25,033 nucleotides of DNA from Hamiltosporidium magnivora (GCA_004325065.1 PITI01000077.1:1-25033); one strand, 5' to 3'; shown: positions 1 through 9,030, counted from the first letter of the stretch. Notes: generated from the sequence alone by a model not told the origin. Translations and numbers: made by a program.

Positions 1-494
1 GAATTATTAGCAAAAAATATATATGAAACTAAATACCAAGAAAATATCTTGAATGCCAAAAAAAATTAGTATTTGAATATGATAAATGTGGTAAATAAAA
101 GGAAGATAAGAAATAAGATTGTAAATACAGTGATGAAGTTTATATGCAACTTTTATATTAACCGTTTACCTTAGATATTATTAGTTTAATTAAAATAAAT
201 AGAGTTTTTAAAAAAAAAATATTTTTGAACTAAATATGAAAAAATACCAATCCAAAGGTGTTTAGAATAACGAATATGTCTTTTATATTGAGGTTTAATT
301 TTTTACAGAAATATGTTTTTCTATTTAGAAAATATATTAAACTACTCTTCTTGCATTTTTGTTAGCAATATAAATTCAAATGTAAATATATAGAAATTAA
401 AAATATACTTTAACGTATGAATATTACCTTTGAAGAAAATTTAATAAACAATTTAAGGTATTAAAATGATAGAATAGATGGGAAGTAGATTGTA
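1..494. other. AT-rich intergenic DNA, no gene seen
   Basis: I see no reading frame with coding character and no RNA gene. Short A and T runs dominate. It lies beyond the 3' end of the minus-strand polymerase gene and leads into the 80-bp tandem repeat. Confidence 0.6.
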
Positions 495-687
495 TATGAA
501 ATTTTATATCAGTAGAGAGACTAAAAACCATTTTTATTTGATCCAAGTTATATAATAGATAATAATTGAGTTTTTATGAAATTTTATATTAGTAGAGAGA
601 CTAAAAACCATTTTTATTTGATCTAAGTTATATAATAGATAATAATTGAGTTTTTATGAAACTTTATATCAGAAGAGAGACTAAAAA
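495..687. repeat. 80-bp tandem repeat, about 2.4 copies
   Basis: The unit starts TATGAAATTTTATAT and recurs at 495, 575 and 655, a period of exactly 80 bp. The first two units differ at only a few positions (for example ATCAG/ATTAG and GATCCAAG/GATCTAAG). The third is partial and matches up to about 687. The array ends 27 bp from the stop codon of the polymerase subunit gene, so it sits in or just past that gene's 3' UTR. Near-identity suggests a recent duplication. It has no evident coding role. Confidence 0.95.
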
Positions 688-713
688 TAAAATTTGGTTT
701 AATAAAATTATAA

Positions 714-2003
714 TTAACTTTTATTTTTTAAATTTAAAAAGCTTATATCATATCTTTTTCCATTCGATTCCTTTGCACTTTTAAGGGAAATCTCGATATA
801 ATGTTTATTATCTGGTGTAGATTGAGATCCTATATTACAAACTACAGTAGGTCCGATCTGCTTTTCAAATGTGATAAGTTTTGAACATTGAATTAAAAAA
901 TCTGGTGATACATCCATATCCAGATAATTATGTTTTTCGTAACAAATAGGACTTTTTGAGGGGAAAACGGGTACAAAGGATTTTTGATAAATTAAATGGT
1001 GACAAATACGAGAAATTCTGTCATTGCAGAATAACATGTCTGAACATTTATCCGCTTTTTCATTTTCTTGATTACAAAACAATTCTTCGGAACTCAAAGA
1101 TAAAAGAATATCTGATGTTGAAAGCCCAAATAGAAATTCGTTTATATAAAAAAGTGAAGGATTTGAAAACATTAAAATTCTGTCATCTAATTTTTTATCA
1201 TTTAAAAATGTAAATGAATGAGGAAAAATACCAACAGTGAACACATCTTCCGGGTGTGGAATTAATATAACTTTTAAATTCATACCTTTTCTAACATATT
1301 TTTCTATTCTAACCAAAATTTCATCAGTAAATATTTCTTGTGGTGAAGATTCGTATTTAGCAGTCATTTTTGAATCAACAAATGGCCCAAAAAGAATCAA
1401 AACATCATAAATTTTTTCTAAAATTAAATCCAAAGATTCAAATTTTGTAGATTCATTCCAAAACGGACCGGAAAAACAACATACACTTATTGGTCCATTT
1501 TCATAATTTTTTGAATATAAATGTTCTTCATCTTCTACAGCAGAACTATATGAAATAGTAGGAATACAATGTATTTCCTCTGCTATAATTTCATTTCCGT
1601 TTGGATTTTTTCCAAAAATTACAATAATTTGACCTGGAAAGAAAGAATATTTTTTCAAATATTTAACGTTTAGTTTGACCAAAACATCATTACTATCATC
1701 AATGTTACTAACCACGTATAAAGAATCATTCGTTAATTTCGTAGAGGTATGTATTAAAACCATCCCTATCGTATAAAAAGATACATGTGATTGGTGATTA
1801 ATAGAATAAAATTCTGTTATATTTAAAACTTCTTTAAATGATTCTTTCATTTGGTTTAATCTATGTTTAACATAATTTTGTTTGTCAGAACTTTTTAAAT
1901 AAAATAAATTTTCTTCTTTGTATATCTTTACTGGCCTGATTTCAATATTATTTCTAAATTTATTTTTCTTCAAAATATTAAACATTTTTTCGTCCATTTC
2001 CAT
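714..2003 (-). CDS. POLA2: DNA polymerase alpha-primase subunit B (POLA2/Pol12 homologue)
   Basis: Regulatory B subunit of the nuclear DNA polymerase alpha-primase complex, which tethers primase to the catalytic subunit during primer synthesis. The 429-residue product has an OB-fold-like region at about 55-148, followed by the inactive calcineurin-like phosphoesterase domain typical of B subunits at about 170-395. Family landmarks are visible: LILFGPFVDS (202-211), IPHPED (248-253), FSNPSLFYIN (279-288), STSDIL (295-300), HHLIYQKSFVPVFPS (335-349) and VVCNIG (387-392). Human and yeast proteins are about 600-700 residues; the missing part is mainly the N-terminal domain, which fits microsporidian protein shortening. 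The ATG at 2003 is the first in frame; a second Met follows two codons later. A GGG on the plus strand (CCC on the coding strand) lies 25 bp upstream. AATAAA overlaps the last sense codons before the stop. Subunit B identity is firm; the exact start is less so. Confidence 0.93.
   Translation of the reverse strand: MEMDEKMFNILKKNKFRNNIEIRPVKIYKEENLFYLKSSDKQNYVKHRLNQMKESFKEVLNITEFYSINHQSHVSFYTIGMVLIHTSTKLTNDSLYVVSNIDDSNDVLVKLNVKYLKKYSFFPGQIIVIFGKNPNGNEIIAEEIHCIPTISYSSAVEDEEHLYSKNYENGPISVCCFSGPFWNESTKFESLDLILEKIYDVLILFGPFVDSKMTAKYESSPQEIFTDEILVRIEKYVRKGMNLKVILIPHPEDVFTVGIFPHSFTFLNDKKLDDRILMFSNPSLFYINEFLFGLSTSDILLSLSSEELFCNQENEKADKCSDMLFCNDRISRICHHLIYQKSFVPVFPSKSPICYEKHNYLDMDVSPDFLIQCSKLITFEKQIGPTVVCNIGSQSTPDNKHYIEISLKSAKESNGKRYDISFLNLKNKS
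720..725 (-). terminator. AATAAA polyadenylation signal inside the end of POLA2
   Basis: On the coding strand, AATAAA forms the Asn-Lys codons just before Ser-stop. Polyadenylation signals overlapping or hugging the stop codon are common in microsporidia, where 3' UTRs are very short. Use of this site is inferred, not shown. Confidence 0.5.
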
Positions 2004-2027
2004 ATAATCAAAGCTAATGGTTATAAT

Positions 2028-2030
2028 GGG
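2028..2030 (-). promoter_or_regulatory. CCC-type motif upstream of POLA2
   Basis: The coding strand reads AACCCATTATAACC about 25 bp before the ATG. CCC/GGG-like triplets close to the start codon are a reported microsporidian promoter feature. In DNA this poor in G+C, a C run at this position is suggestive only. Confidence 0.35.
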
Positions 2031-2257
2031 TTCGTTAAGATTTAAAAGTTTTCAGTTAAAATTTTAAGAAATTTTTTCAATTTAGGATGAAATTTTAATT
2101 TAGAAAATTTTAGAATTAATTTTACAATAAAACGTGGCACATATTTTTTTAAGTGAATTTTTATTTTGCTTGAAAATCGACGTGGAAGATCACTTTTTTA
2201 TAATATTTTTTTAAAAATTACAAGAATTATTAAAATTAATTATTTGTTAGGAATAAA

Positions 2258-2371
2258 ATGGAAAGAAAAGACCGCCCGACTTCTAAGAGTAGAATACTGG
2301 TGGAATATTGTGCTGGTAAAGCCCGGTGGGCGGCATTACAGTGGGAGGCCAAGGCTCGTGCAGGGCTGTAG
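2258..2371 (+). other. GC-rich island with a 37-codon reading frame, possibly a retroelement 3' end
   Basis: The stretch is more than half G+C in a window of roughly one quarter. It holds an ATG-to-TAG frame of 37 codons (2258-2371) whose second half reads AGKARWAALQWEAKARAGL, a composition quite unlike the other genes here. Another frame also stays open (2166-2393). Directly after it comes an A-rich run at 2379-2405 resembling a poly(A)-type tail. One reading is the GC-rich 3' end of a 5'-truncated retroelement; others are a tiny Arg/Ala-rich protein or a structured RNA. I do not recognise it. Confidence 0.35.
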
Positions 2372-2378
2372 CGCCGAG

Positions 2379-2405
2379 GAAAATAAAAAATAAATAAAAA
2401 AGGAA
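2379..2405 (+). other. A-rich tail after the GC-rich island
   Basis: A nearly pure A run interrupted by single T and G bases follows the GC-rich island immediately. Tails like this mark target-primed insertion of non-LTR elements. I see no clear target-site duplication by eye. Confidence 0.4.
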
Positions 2406-2550
2406 AAAGTTTGTATTTTCAAAGTTTGAATTATGAGAAAATATTATATACAAGACAGAATATGAATTTTTGAATTCTTTAATTGGAAAAACATAGCAAA
2501 TTACATGCCTGAATTACTTGGGTTCAAATGCTTTTGAGTTTTACTTATCT

Positions 2551-2780
2551 ATTTTTTCCGTTCCTCTTGTCGCTCTCGGTATTAAGGATGAACAAATTAA
2601 TGCCAAAATTTTCTGTCCCTAACCAATGCCCTGGCATTTTCTAGGTCTATTCCTTTTTCAACGAAGGCCGGTTTCAATGAGTCAAACCATTTCAGCCTTG
2701 GTCTCTCTTTGGTTGTTTGAACTCGCATCTTGCATCATATGTTTATTTAGAGATTCTTTCGTTTTTCATTCTGCTCATAT
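2551..2780 (-). repeat. Dispersed repeat family 2, copy a (LINE C-terminal tail)
   Basis: The segment from about 2556 aligns with sequence at about 16067 and 24610. The shared core on the plus strand is TTCCTCTTnTCGCTCTCGG, then a GAnGAACAAATnAAT-like block. Read on the minus strand, the three copies give similar tails (CSSLIPRA, CSSLKPRA, CLSSTPKG). In this copy the minus strand continues into a recognisable LINE ORF end, so family 2 looks like 3' pieces of such elements. Confidence 0.6.
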
Positions 2781-2930
2781 GTTTAAACTAGCGCAATTTT
2801 TGTCTATCTAAATCCCCAATGATAATCTCGTTTGAAGGCACTGCCTGATCATCTGATTTCTGATTCTTTCTCTTCTATCTCACCCTAATATATGTCTCAA
2901 AATCACATTTCAGTAGATTGTATTCTGCTA
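2565..2930 (-). pseudogene. Degenerate C-terminus of a LINE-type reverse transcriptase ORF
   Basis: On the minus strand this reads as the conserved C-terminal tail found in many LINE ORF2-like proteins. Pieces in order are ERIRNQMIRQCLQ (about 2870-2830), FKHMSRMKNERISK (consensus WFGHVxRMxxERxPK), then after a frameshift RPRLKWFDSLKPAFVEKGID and LENARALVRDRKFWH (consensus RGRPRxRWxDxV...DRxxWRxFV). A stop replaces the expected Trp before FKH, another follows SK, and the frame changes once, so the copy is dead. No reverse transcriptase core (YADD) is visible upstream on this strand, so the copy is 5'-truncated or eroded. The tail type points to an APE-type LINE, different from the endonuclease-tailed element elsewhere in the window. 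Confidence 0.75.
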
Positions 2931-3737
2931 CATATGCTTAATGAGAGTGTCGATGATTCAAAGCCATGACATTTGAGTTTTAAGTTTATGAATTCAGAAA
3001 TAAGCAGAAATGTTTTTTTATTAATTTTTACAACGAATTCATGTGTAGTATTACATAAAATGATTCTACAAATTATAATGTTATACTTATCTAATGTCAG
3101 CTTTTTTGGTTTTCTAGAGAGTTAATTCAATTATTACAAGAAAAATTTAAAGATATAGAATGACAAACCTGTTTCAACATAACTTAAAATCATATTCAAA
3201 AGAATATATTGCATTTCTTCAAACAATTGTTAGGAAAAGGTATTCCGCTGAGTGATATGTACAAGCATTGTATCAACATATAACAGAATTTGAAAGATGT
3301 TTGCATGGTGTTGAGCTGCGAAGTTAACACATGCTTTTGCGGATATTGGATTGTTTGGAAAAAAAGTAAAAAAAAAAATAAAAAAACAGTTATTATAAAG
3401 ATAAATGATACTATTAAAACCCATCTTGCTCTAATAAAAAGATTAATATAAGTTAAATATAGAATAGAAGGAAATCACGGTGAGGTTAAATTATCAAACA
3501 ATTAAACAGAAAATATATGTCATAAAATGAAACACAAAAAATACATTCTTAATTTTAAAAAGCTAGAGATAAAAAGGTTGTTGATTATGAAACTTAACAA
3601 TGGCTTAATAACGAGAAAACCAGGCGGCACGACGAAGTGATTTTCTATTACACTTAGGAGTGAACATATTTTGGGGAGCAGAAAGAAGATATTAACTTTC
3701 AAATACCGAAAAGTCAGTTTTATGTTTGTAAAATACA
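2931..3737. other. Intergenic DNA with weak coding-like debris
   Basis: No intact gene. On the plus strand, about 3205-3366 reads as a coding-like run with two stops (for example YVQALYQHITEFERCL and HMLLRILDCLEKK), possibly transposon debris, but I cannot name a family. The minus strand has a 64-codon frame over the same bases (3230-3424) with no recognisable motif. From 3600 to 3737 the sequence may be the upstream part of the endonuclease-type retroelement that becomes recognisable at 3738. Confidence 0.3.
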
Positions 3738-4560
3738 ATGAAAAGCGGAAGACGTGACTATATAGACTACATTATGAATTTATTTGGTTTTTATGTTCAT
3801 AAATTCCAAATAAATATAACCTCAAGTTTTCAAAACAGATTAGATGACGCATTTTCAAGAAATTATTGGAGTTTATTTTTCAGAAAAACGAGCGGAATCA
3901 GATTAAAAATCAATTTTGGAACTGGGAATAATAGATCAGATATGAATTTTATTAGGGAAGAAATCAAATATTATGTATTCTTTTGGGGTGAAATCGCATC
4001 ACAAGATTCATCTCATATAGTTAAAACATGGAAATTAACGAAGTAAGATATCTGGCCAGTATGTTAGTTCTTATAATTAAGTTTAGTGTGGAAATAAAAT
4101 TTATGTGATAACATAGGACGGTATTGTGACAAAATAATATATTATGTATCTTTAAAACGACTAATACCTATGAATTTACATTAAACATTTCTTATAAAGC
4201 TTAAAAAACAGTTAAAACCGATTTTTTTGATAACAAAGAAAGTAGGCCAAATTTAAATGCTTATAAGACATTCTAAAATCAGCTGTTTGATTTCACTCGA
4301 GAAACAGAGAGAAATATAGCTTTTATGCTTCTTAAAATAAAATCAATGACGAAGAAGATAGTAAAACAAATAAAAAGCAGAAAACAGAACACATAATTTT
4401 AAATATAGCAAATGCAGACAAATATATGATAATAAATTTGAAAAGAGGTTGATTTTAAATTAAACATATAGGGATAAAATTTATAGAGTATTCCTTGAAG
4501 AAAAAATAAAACAATACTTGCCTAAGTATTTAGCCAAATTCTAGATTTTCCTATTTTAAA
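3738..4560 (+). pseudogene. Degenerate non-LTR retrotransposon, restriction-like endonuclease end (copy 1)
   Basis: Plus-strand remains of the C-terminal part of a retrotransposon ORF with a restriction-like endonuclease (PD-D/ExK fold, as in R2/R4-type LINEs). The 102-codon frame starting at 3738 carries NNRSDMNFI at about 3926-3949 (the RPD site with Pro changed) and WGEIASQDSSHIVK at about 3982-4023 (family consensus roughly EVGITSQD). After a stop the next frames read YLASMLVLIIKFSVEIKF and DGIVTK (about 4116-4134). Farther on, LPKYLAKF (about 4518-4541) matches LPPYLxHL of the family tail. The same order, with clear nucleotide similarity, occurs in the minus-strand copy at 9115-9820. Several stops and frame changes show that it is dead. 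Confidence 0.7.
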
Positions 4561-5062
4561 TACTAGTGTAATTATGGTTGTACTAAACCTGTTCAAATTA
4601 CTGAGATTGATTTTCTAAAAAGTACATCTGAAATAAAAAAAAATTAAACGAATAGGGAATAAATTATTATCTAAATAAACTATCAGAATTTTTGAATTAT
4701 ATATTTATTAAATGCTAAATATGTTTGTATAAAAGTCTTTTTTAAGTTTTGTGCTCATTTTTTTATTAATCTGGTTCACAATTGAATCTGTCATTTTATA
4801 TTATAATTTACTGAATATGTTTTATTCGAACTTATTTCAAAATATAAGACTTTTTGAGTAATCTAAATGATTGTTCTGGTTAAAAAATTTCAGAAAATTG
4901 TTCTAAAAATTGCAACCAATCTAAATCACTAGTTTTTTCGGTTATTTGTATATATATTCAAATTAAATTTTTGTATAATAAAAAATAAATTTCTAAAATT
5001 TACATGAACGATTAAAATTTTTAATCTATGCTTTCATTCGCCTAATTTTTTCGGAAAAAAAC
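4561..5062. other. AT-rich intergenic DNA upstream of the leucine-rich gene
   Basis: I see no coding remnant or RNA gene. A T-rich stretch from about 4720 to 4980 precedes the leucine-rich gene. The reading frame of that gene stays open back to 4997 without an ATG. Confidence 0.5.
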
Positions 5063-5116
5063 TTGATCTTTCACGTCATTTACGAAGATACAAATTTTAT
5101 ATGTTCTGACGAATTA

Positions 5117-7282
5117 ATGAATTTACAAGAAATTTATGAAAAAAATGATGTAATAATGAAATTTACAAGGGAAAATAAAAAACATTCCGAAGAAAAGAGT
5201 TTCGAACTCCATGTTTATCTTTTTACAACAATAAACATTCATCTAGAATTTAAATACGATATAAAAGAAAATTATAAAAAGAATAATGAATTTGTAACAA
5301 TATTAAAAAACATCGATATAAAACATATTATCAATTTCTGTTGTTTCCTAAAAACATATTATATACCAACGAATAACATAAAATGTATTGATTTTATTGT
5401 GTATATATATATTTTTGAAAAAATGAATCTCAAGTTGAACATACCTTTATCAAATTTAATAAAGAGTCTTTTGATTTCCTTCATATCATATCCCGGTCGA
5501 AATAATATAAAAGAATTTCCTGGATCAAGTTCGTACTTTAAAAAGTACACAATTTCTAAATCTTTTTTCGTATTCATTTTTAATATTTTTGAAAAGATCT
5601 ATTTTGTATCGCAAAAATCATTAAAAATTTTAATATTCCAAGATGAATATTACAGTAACGTGTATGAATATGAAATTTTGCCTCGCGAAATATTAGAAAA
5701 TTCTTTTGTTGTTTCACAAAGTCTTGTTGAAGGTATCAACTATTTAATTTTAAAAGATGAAAATTTTAAATATATCTTTACAATTTTTTTTTCTATTTAT
5801 GATTTTGATACGTTGCTTATATATGATGTTAATGTTCTTGCTTTAGAATCCATAGCTTTTATATTTTCTATTCTACAAAGAGACATTAGAAATGTAATTT
5901 TTTATCATATATGCTTTAAAAATGAATTAATTACATTTTTAAATACCTGTGATTTTTTTGACTTAAAAGATACAATATGTTTTTTGAATTATCAGCTCGA
6001 TAATAATGTAGAATATATTTCCTTAAATCTCAATAGTGTTAAGAATATTTTATTTTTCGAGAACCATGGATTACAACCGGTAATGTTAAATGAGAGTATA
6101 AATCCAAAACTTTCAAATTTTATTAAACAATATTTTAGATTAATCTCAAACCACCATATTAATTTAACTAACATTAAAATTTTAATGTCTGGATTTTGTT
6201 TTCCTAGTCCGGAAGGTAGTGAGAACATGTTTAGATGTTTAATAAGTAATATAAAACACCAAGGGTTAAAATACTATTGTTTTTTACGTTTAAAATCTAG
6301 TATTATAAATGTTGATGGGATTGTTGAAAATTTTGAGAACATATTGTATCAAAAATGGAGTCTACTAGATACAGAAATTAAAAGCTTTAATTTTAATGAT
6401 CGATTATTGAAATTGAATATTCATGAAATCCAGTTGAAAAATATTGCATTGAATACAAAAGATTTAAACAAATTATTTATTCTTGATAATTTAAAAAAAA
6501 TCTTTTTTATTGATTCTACACTTATCGATGCAAGTAAAATATATATTGACAAAAATAAATCCATCAAGACGGTTAAATTTATTACGAAGTCTTTCAAAAT
6601 CAATACAATGTTATTAGAATTTCTTAAAAGTTTACAAAATCTTGATAAATTGTCCATATATACAGACAGAATTATATCCGATAGAATAGAAAATTATACT
6701 ACATCAAAAAACTTCATATTCCTTAAACACTTTAAGATATATTCTAAAACACTACCAAAATGTTCAAACTCATTTTTTTCAATGTTGCGAATTTCTCACA
6801 TAGTTTCAATTCAGACAAAATCAGAAATGACAATATTTTCAAGTATTTTTAAAAATTACTGCGCCTTTAAGTTAATTGAAATACAACTTTTGAAAATATT
6901 AATAACCCAAACCGAACAAAAACTTCTAAAATATAGCCGAAAACTTGTGATTCTTGATATTTCTGAATGTACTTTTAAGAACATTAGTTTCAGCGAATTA
7001 TTTAATTTACAAGACAGTTATGATATTCAATCTTTAGTTTTAAAAGAAATTTGGCTGACAAAAAAAGACTTTGAATTCATTATAAAGTTAAAAAGATTAG
7101 AGACTTTAAAGCTGTTGGATTGCAGTTACGATTATGAATGTATGTGTTATTTGCAATATAAATATTTTGTGCAAATTGAAAATGTCTATATAGAAGTTTC
7201 TCAAAATAGTTTTAATCAAGAATTTGAACAACAATTATTAGAAACATTTACCATTTACATATACTTCTGCCTTTATTTTTAG
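5117..7282 (+). CDS. Leucine-rich-repeat-like protein, function unknown
   Basis: A 721-residue protein rich in Leu, Ile, Phe, Lys and Asn, with no signal peptide, no clear membrane segment and no catalytic motif. The C-terminal part, from about residue 420, contains irregular LRR-like units: LLKLNIHEIQLKNIALN, NLKKIFFIDSTLIDASKI, SLQNLDKLSIYTDRI, RKLVILDISECTFKNISF and LKRLETLKLLDCSY (near residue 658). The N-terminal half is helical in character and lacks such repeats. Large families of divergent LRR proteins are known in microsporidia, and this fits that pattern, probably as a protein-binding scaffold (inference). I took the first in-frame ATG, at 5117. The frame is open back to 4997, and the codons from the TTG at 5063 (IFHVIYEDTNFIC) look like protein, so the true N-terminus may lie upstream. 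No AATAAA lies at the stop. It is a solitary gene flanked by transposon debris. Confidence 0.75.
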   Translation: MNLQEIYEKNDVIMKFTRENKKHSEEKSFELHVYLFTTINIHLEFKYDIKENYKKNNEFVTILKNIDIKHIINFCCFLKTYYIPTNNIKCIDFIVYIYIFEKMNLKLNIPLSNLIKSLLISFISYPGRNNIKEFPGSSSYFKKYTISKSFFVFIFNIFEKIYFVSQKSLKILIFQDEYYSNVYEYEILPREILENSFVVSQSLVEGINYLILKDENFKYIFTIFFSIYDFDTLLIYDVNVLALESIAFIFSILQRDIRNVIFYHICFKNELITFLNTCDFFDLKDTICFLNYQLDNNVEYISLNLNSVKNILFFENHGLQPVMLNESINPKLSNFIKQYFRLISNHHINLTNIKILMSGFCFPSPEGSENMFRCLISNIKHQGLKYYCFLRLKSSIINVDGIVENFENILYQKWSLLDTEIKSFNFNDRLLKLNIHEIQLKNIALNTKDLNKLFILDNLKKIFFIDSTLIDASKIYIDKNKSIKTVKFITKSFKINTMLLEFLKSLQNLDKLSIYTDRIISDRIENYTTSKNFIFLKHFKIYSKTLPKCSNSFFSMLRISHIVSIQTKSEMTIFSSIFKNYCAFKLIEIQLLKILITQTEQKLLKYSRKLVILDISECTFKNISFSELFNLQDSYDIQSLVLKEIWLTKKDFEFIIKLKRLETLKLLDCSYDYECMCYLQYKYFVQIENVYIEVSQNSFNQEFEQQLLETFTIYIYFCLYF

Positions 7283-7878
7283 CTATTAAAATTTTACTTG
7301 ACATCAATGTATATTATTATAATCAAATTTACACTTTCATATTTATTCTTTGAATTATATTTTTTATTAATTACATTACTCTGTAAAAAAACGAATTATT
7401 ATAATACTGATGAAATTATTGTTTGCCTGTTTTATTTAAACCCATCTTATTGCCCGCTGCTTTATTTACATTCTCTCATATTCCCTCAAATTTTAACTTT
7501 TTTTCCGAATAATTGACAGTGCTTGTAGTATAGAAAATCAAATAATAATATTTTTCTCAAGTCATACTTAAATTTTAAGCCTTATAATATTTTGAATAGA
7601 AATTATGTTGCATATATCTATTTTTTTTCTATTATAATATTCGGTAAAAAAAATTTTCTACCTCTCATCTGTATTTGATCTTGAATTATATTTCTTCGTA
7701 TAGAAAAATCGTTTCAACCTTCTTTTTGTCTACTATCAACTGTATATGTGCATCTAGTCTACTGGTATATAGTCCTTCTTATACAAGCCATATTTTATGT
7801 TATAATTTATATTTGAACTAGACAATTTTTATTATTTAAATATACCACATCTTTTTAAAAAAGTGGCATAAATTATTC
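7283..7878. other. AT-rich intergenic DNA downstream of the leucine-rich gene
   Basis: A 72-codon open frame at 7298 starts with TTG and is hydrophobic, T-rich and without motifs; I do not call it. The string TTTACATTCT at about 7462 recurs at 13453 and 24838, in each case near a dispersed repeat, so some of this sequence may be an eroded repeat flank. An imperfect hairpin (CCAC...GTGG) lies at 7845-7866. Confidence 0.4.
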
Positions 7879-8572
7879 TTGGCTCTTATGACATTAACAC
7901 TGTTCTAGGCTTATCACAAATAACTACTCCCAAATACTCCATCGGTACTCTCTAATATACTTAAAACACACAGCCTTCTATCTAAAAGGTGTTTTAAATT
8001 AAATTAAAGAGCAAGACAGTTGTTCAGAATTCGTTAATATCTGTTGCATGGAGATGATCAAAGCCCGAAATCCAATTTTGCATCCCTCAAGACTATGCAG
8101 CGTTCCCACTTATTCCACACATACATAACCTGATAAATTTCCAGCTAAGATATGTCTCGGCGACTTCATGGATTCCAACATGATAATAAATGTCATACCA
8201 ACCGGTAAAATCTGCTATTTAGCTTTTCCGGCTTTAAAGATTTTTATTTTTATATCTCGCAGACGCTAAATCTTCTATCCCGAGTGAAAACGCTCGATTC
8301 TATGCTTTTACATGGATTACCTACAAGTTCAGCTGCTGTATCCAATCTAGTTACATAAAAAACTACAAAATATATCTATAGAGCAATTTTCGCCCTTTCA
8401 TAGACATTTTCCTCCTCATAGAAGCACCCCTGGAGCAACCTCAAAAGTAGTGTGGTTTTATTTTCACAAAAATCTAAACAATGATTCCATACTTCATCTA
8501 TTCATGCTAAGTAGAAAGTTTTTATTATGGTTTTCGAAACTCCACCATACGTTAGACAATATAGTTATTTGT
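7879..8572 (-). repeat. Dispersed repeat family 1, copy A
   Basis: Aligns along most of its length with copies B, C and D. Plus-strand landmarks in order: GACATTAACACTGTTCTAGG, TACTCCATCGGTAC, TTGCATGGAGATGATC, GCAGCGTTCCCACTTATTC, TCATACCAACCGGTAAAATC (8193), TTTCCGGCTTTAAAGATTTT, CAGACGCTAAATCTTCTA, ATGCTTTTACATGGATTACC, then the terminal TAGAAAGTTTTTATTATGG. Upstream similarity may begin near 7830. The minus strand has coding-like stretches (GWYDIYYHVGIHEVAETYL) broken by stops, so the element may be a decayed protein-coding transposon; the strand given reflects that. No terminal inverted repeats were found. Confidence 0.75.
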
Positions 8573-8599
8573 TTATAACTTACTATGTGTTATTATGGC

Positions 8600-9030
8600 T
8601 TATCAAGGATTAGTCTCATTCAAAATCAACATCTACCTTTCAAGATCCTCTTGTTTCTATTAGTCCATATCAAGATTGTAGAAATATTTTTTTACATTAT
8701 CTAGGCATATGATTACGGTGATCCTAAAGTCTTAGATCACCTGGTTCGCATATTTACAACTGTTTAAATTTTTGTTTTCTAGCATACGCACATGATGGCC
8801 CAGCCATGGGATCTGATTCTTTTGTTTTTTCTGACAAACTCTGTGATGTGATATAAATTTTTGAGCCCGAAATTGTTAAAAATTTTTCACTCTCCTCTTT
8901 AGTTTCATGTTAATCCGTATATTCTCGGTATGATATTTAGTTCCCATAGACCTAGTATAGCTTCATTAAGTCTAGTCAATATCGATGTTACAAGCCGTAC
9001 ATATAATAGGTCCAGGAATAGTTCTATATA
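8600..9030 (-). pseudogene. Transposon-like coding debris, beyond the endonuclease remnant
   Basis: On the minus strand, past the end of the endonuclease-type remnant, further coding-like sequence appears: IPGPIICTACNIDI (about 9020-8980), TRLNEAILGLWELNIIPRIY (about 8977-8915), MKLKRRVKNF (about 8912-8883) and RAQKFISHHRVCQKKQK with LGHHVRMLENKNLN (about 8875-8770). The frame changes several times and stops are present. It could be a second element inserted in the same direction, or a further domain of the same element. I cannot name a family. Confidence 0.45.

Noticed and set aside
956..1213. Plus-strand 85-codon open frame
   Set aside because: It lies wholly inside POLA2 on the other strand and has no motif; it is a shadow of that gene.
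2519..2532. GGTTCAAATGC string resembling a tRNA B box
   Set aside because: No A box, acceptor stem or anticodon arm can be folded around it.
2626..2811. 61-codon plus-strand frame
   Set aside because: The opposite strand carries the recognisable LINE tail, so this frame is antisense to a dead element.
7298..7516. 72-codon open frame after the leucine-rich gene
   Set aside because: It starts at TTG, is T-rich and hydrophobic without motifs, and is of a length expected by chance.
7879..8572. Solo LTRs as an explanation for family 1
   Set aside because: No TG...CA termini with a consistent boundary or flanking short duplications could be seen, and the copies have different ends.
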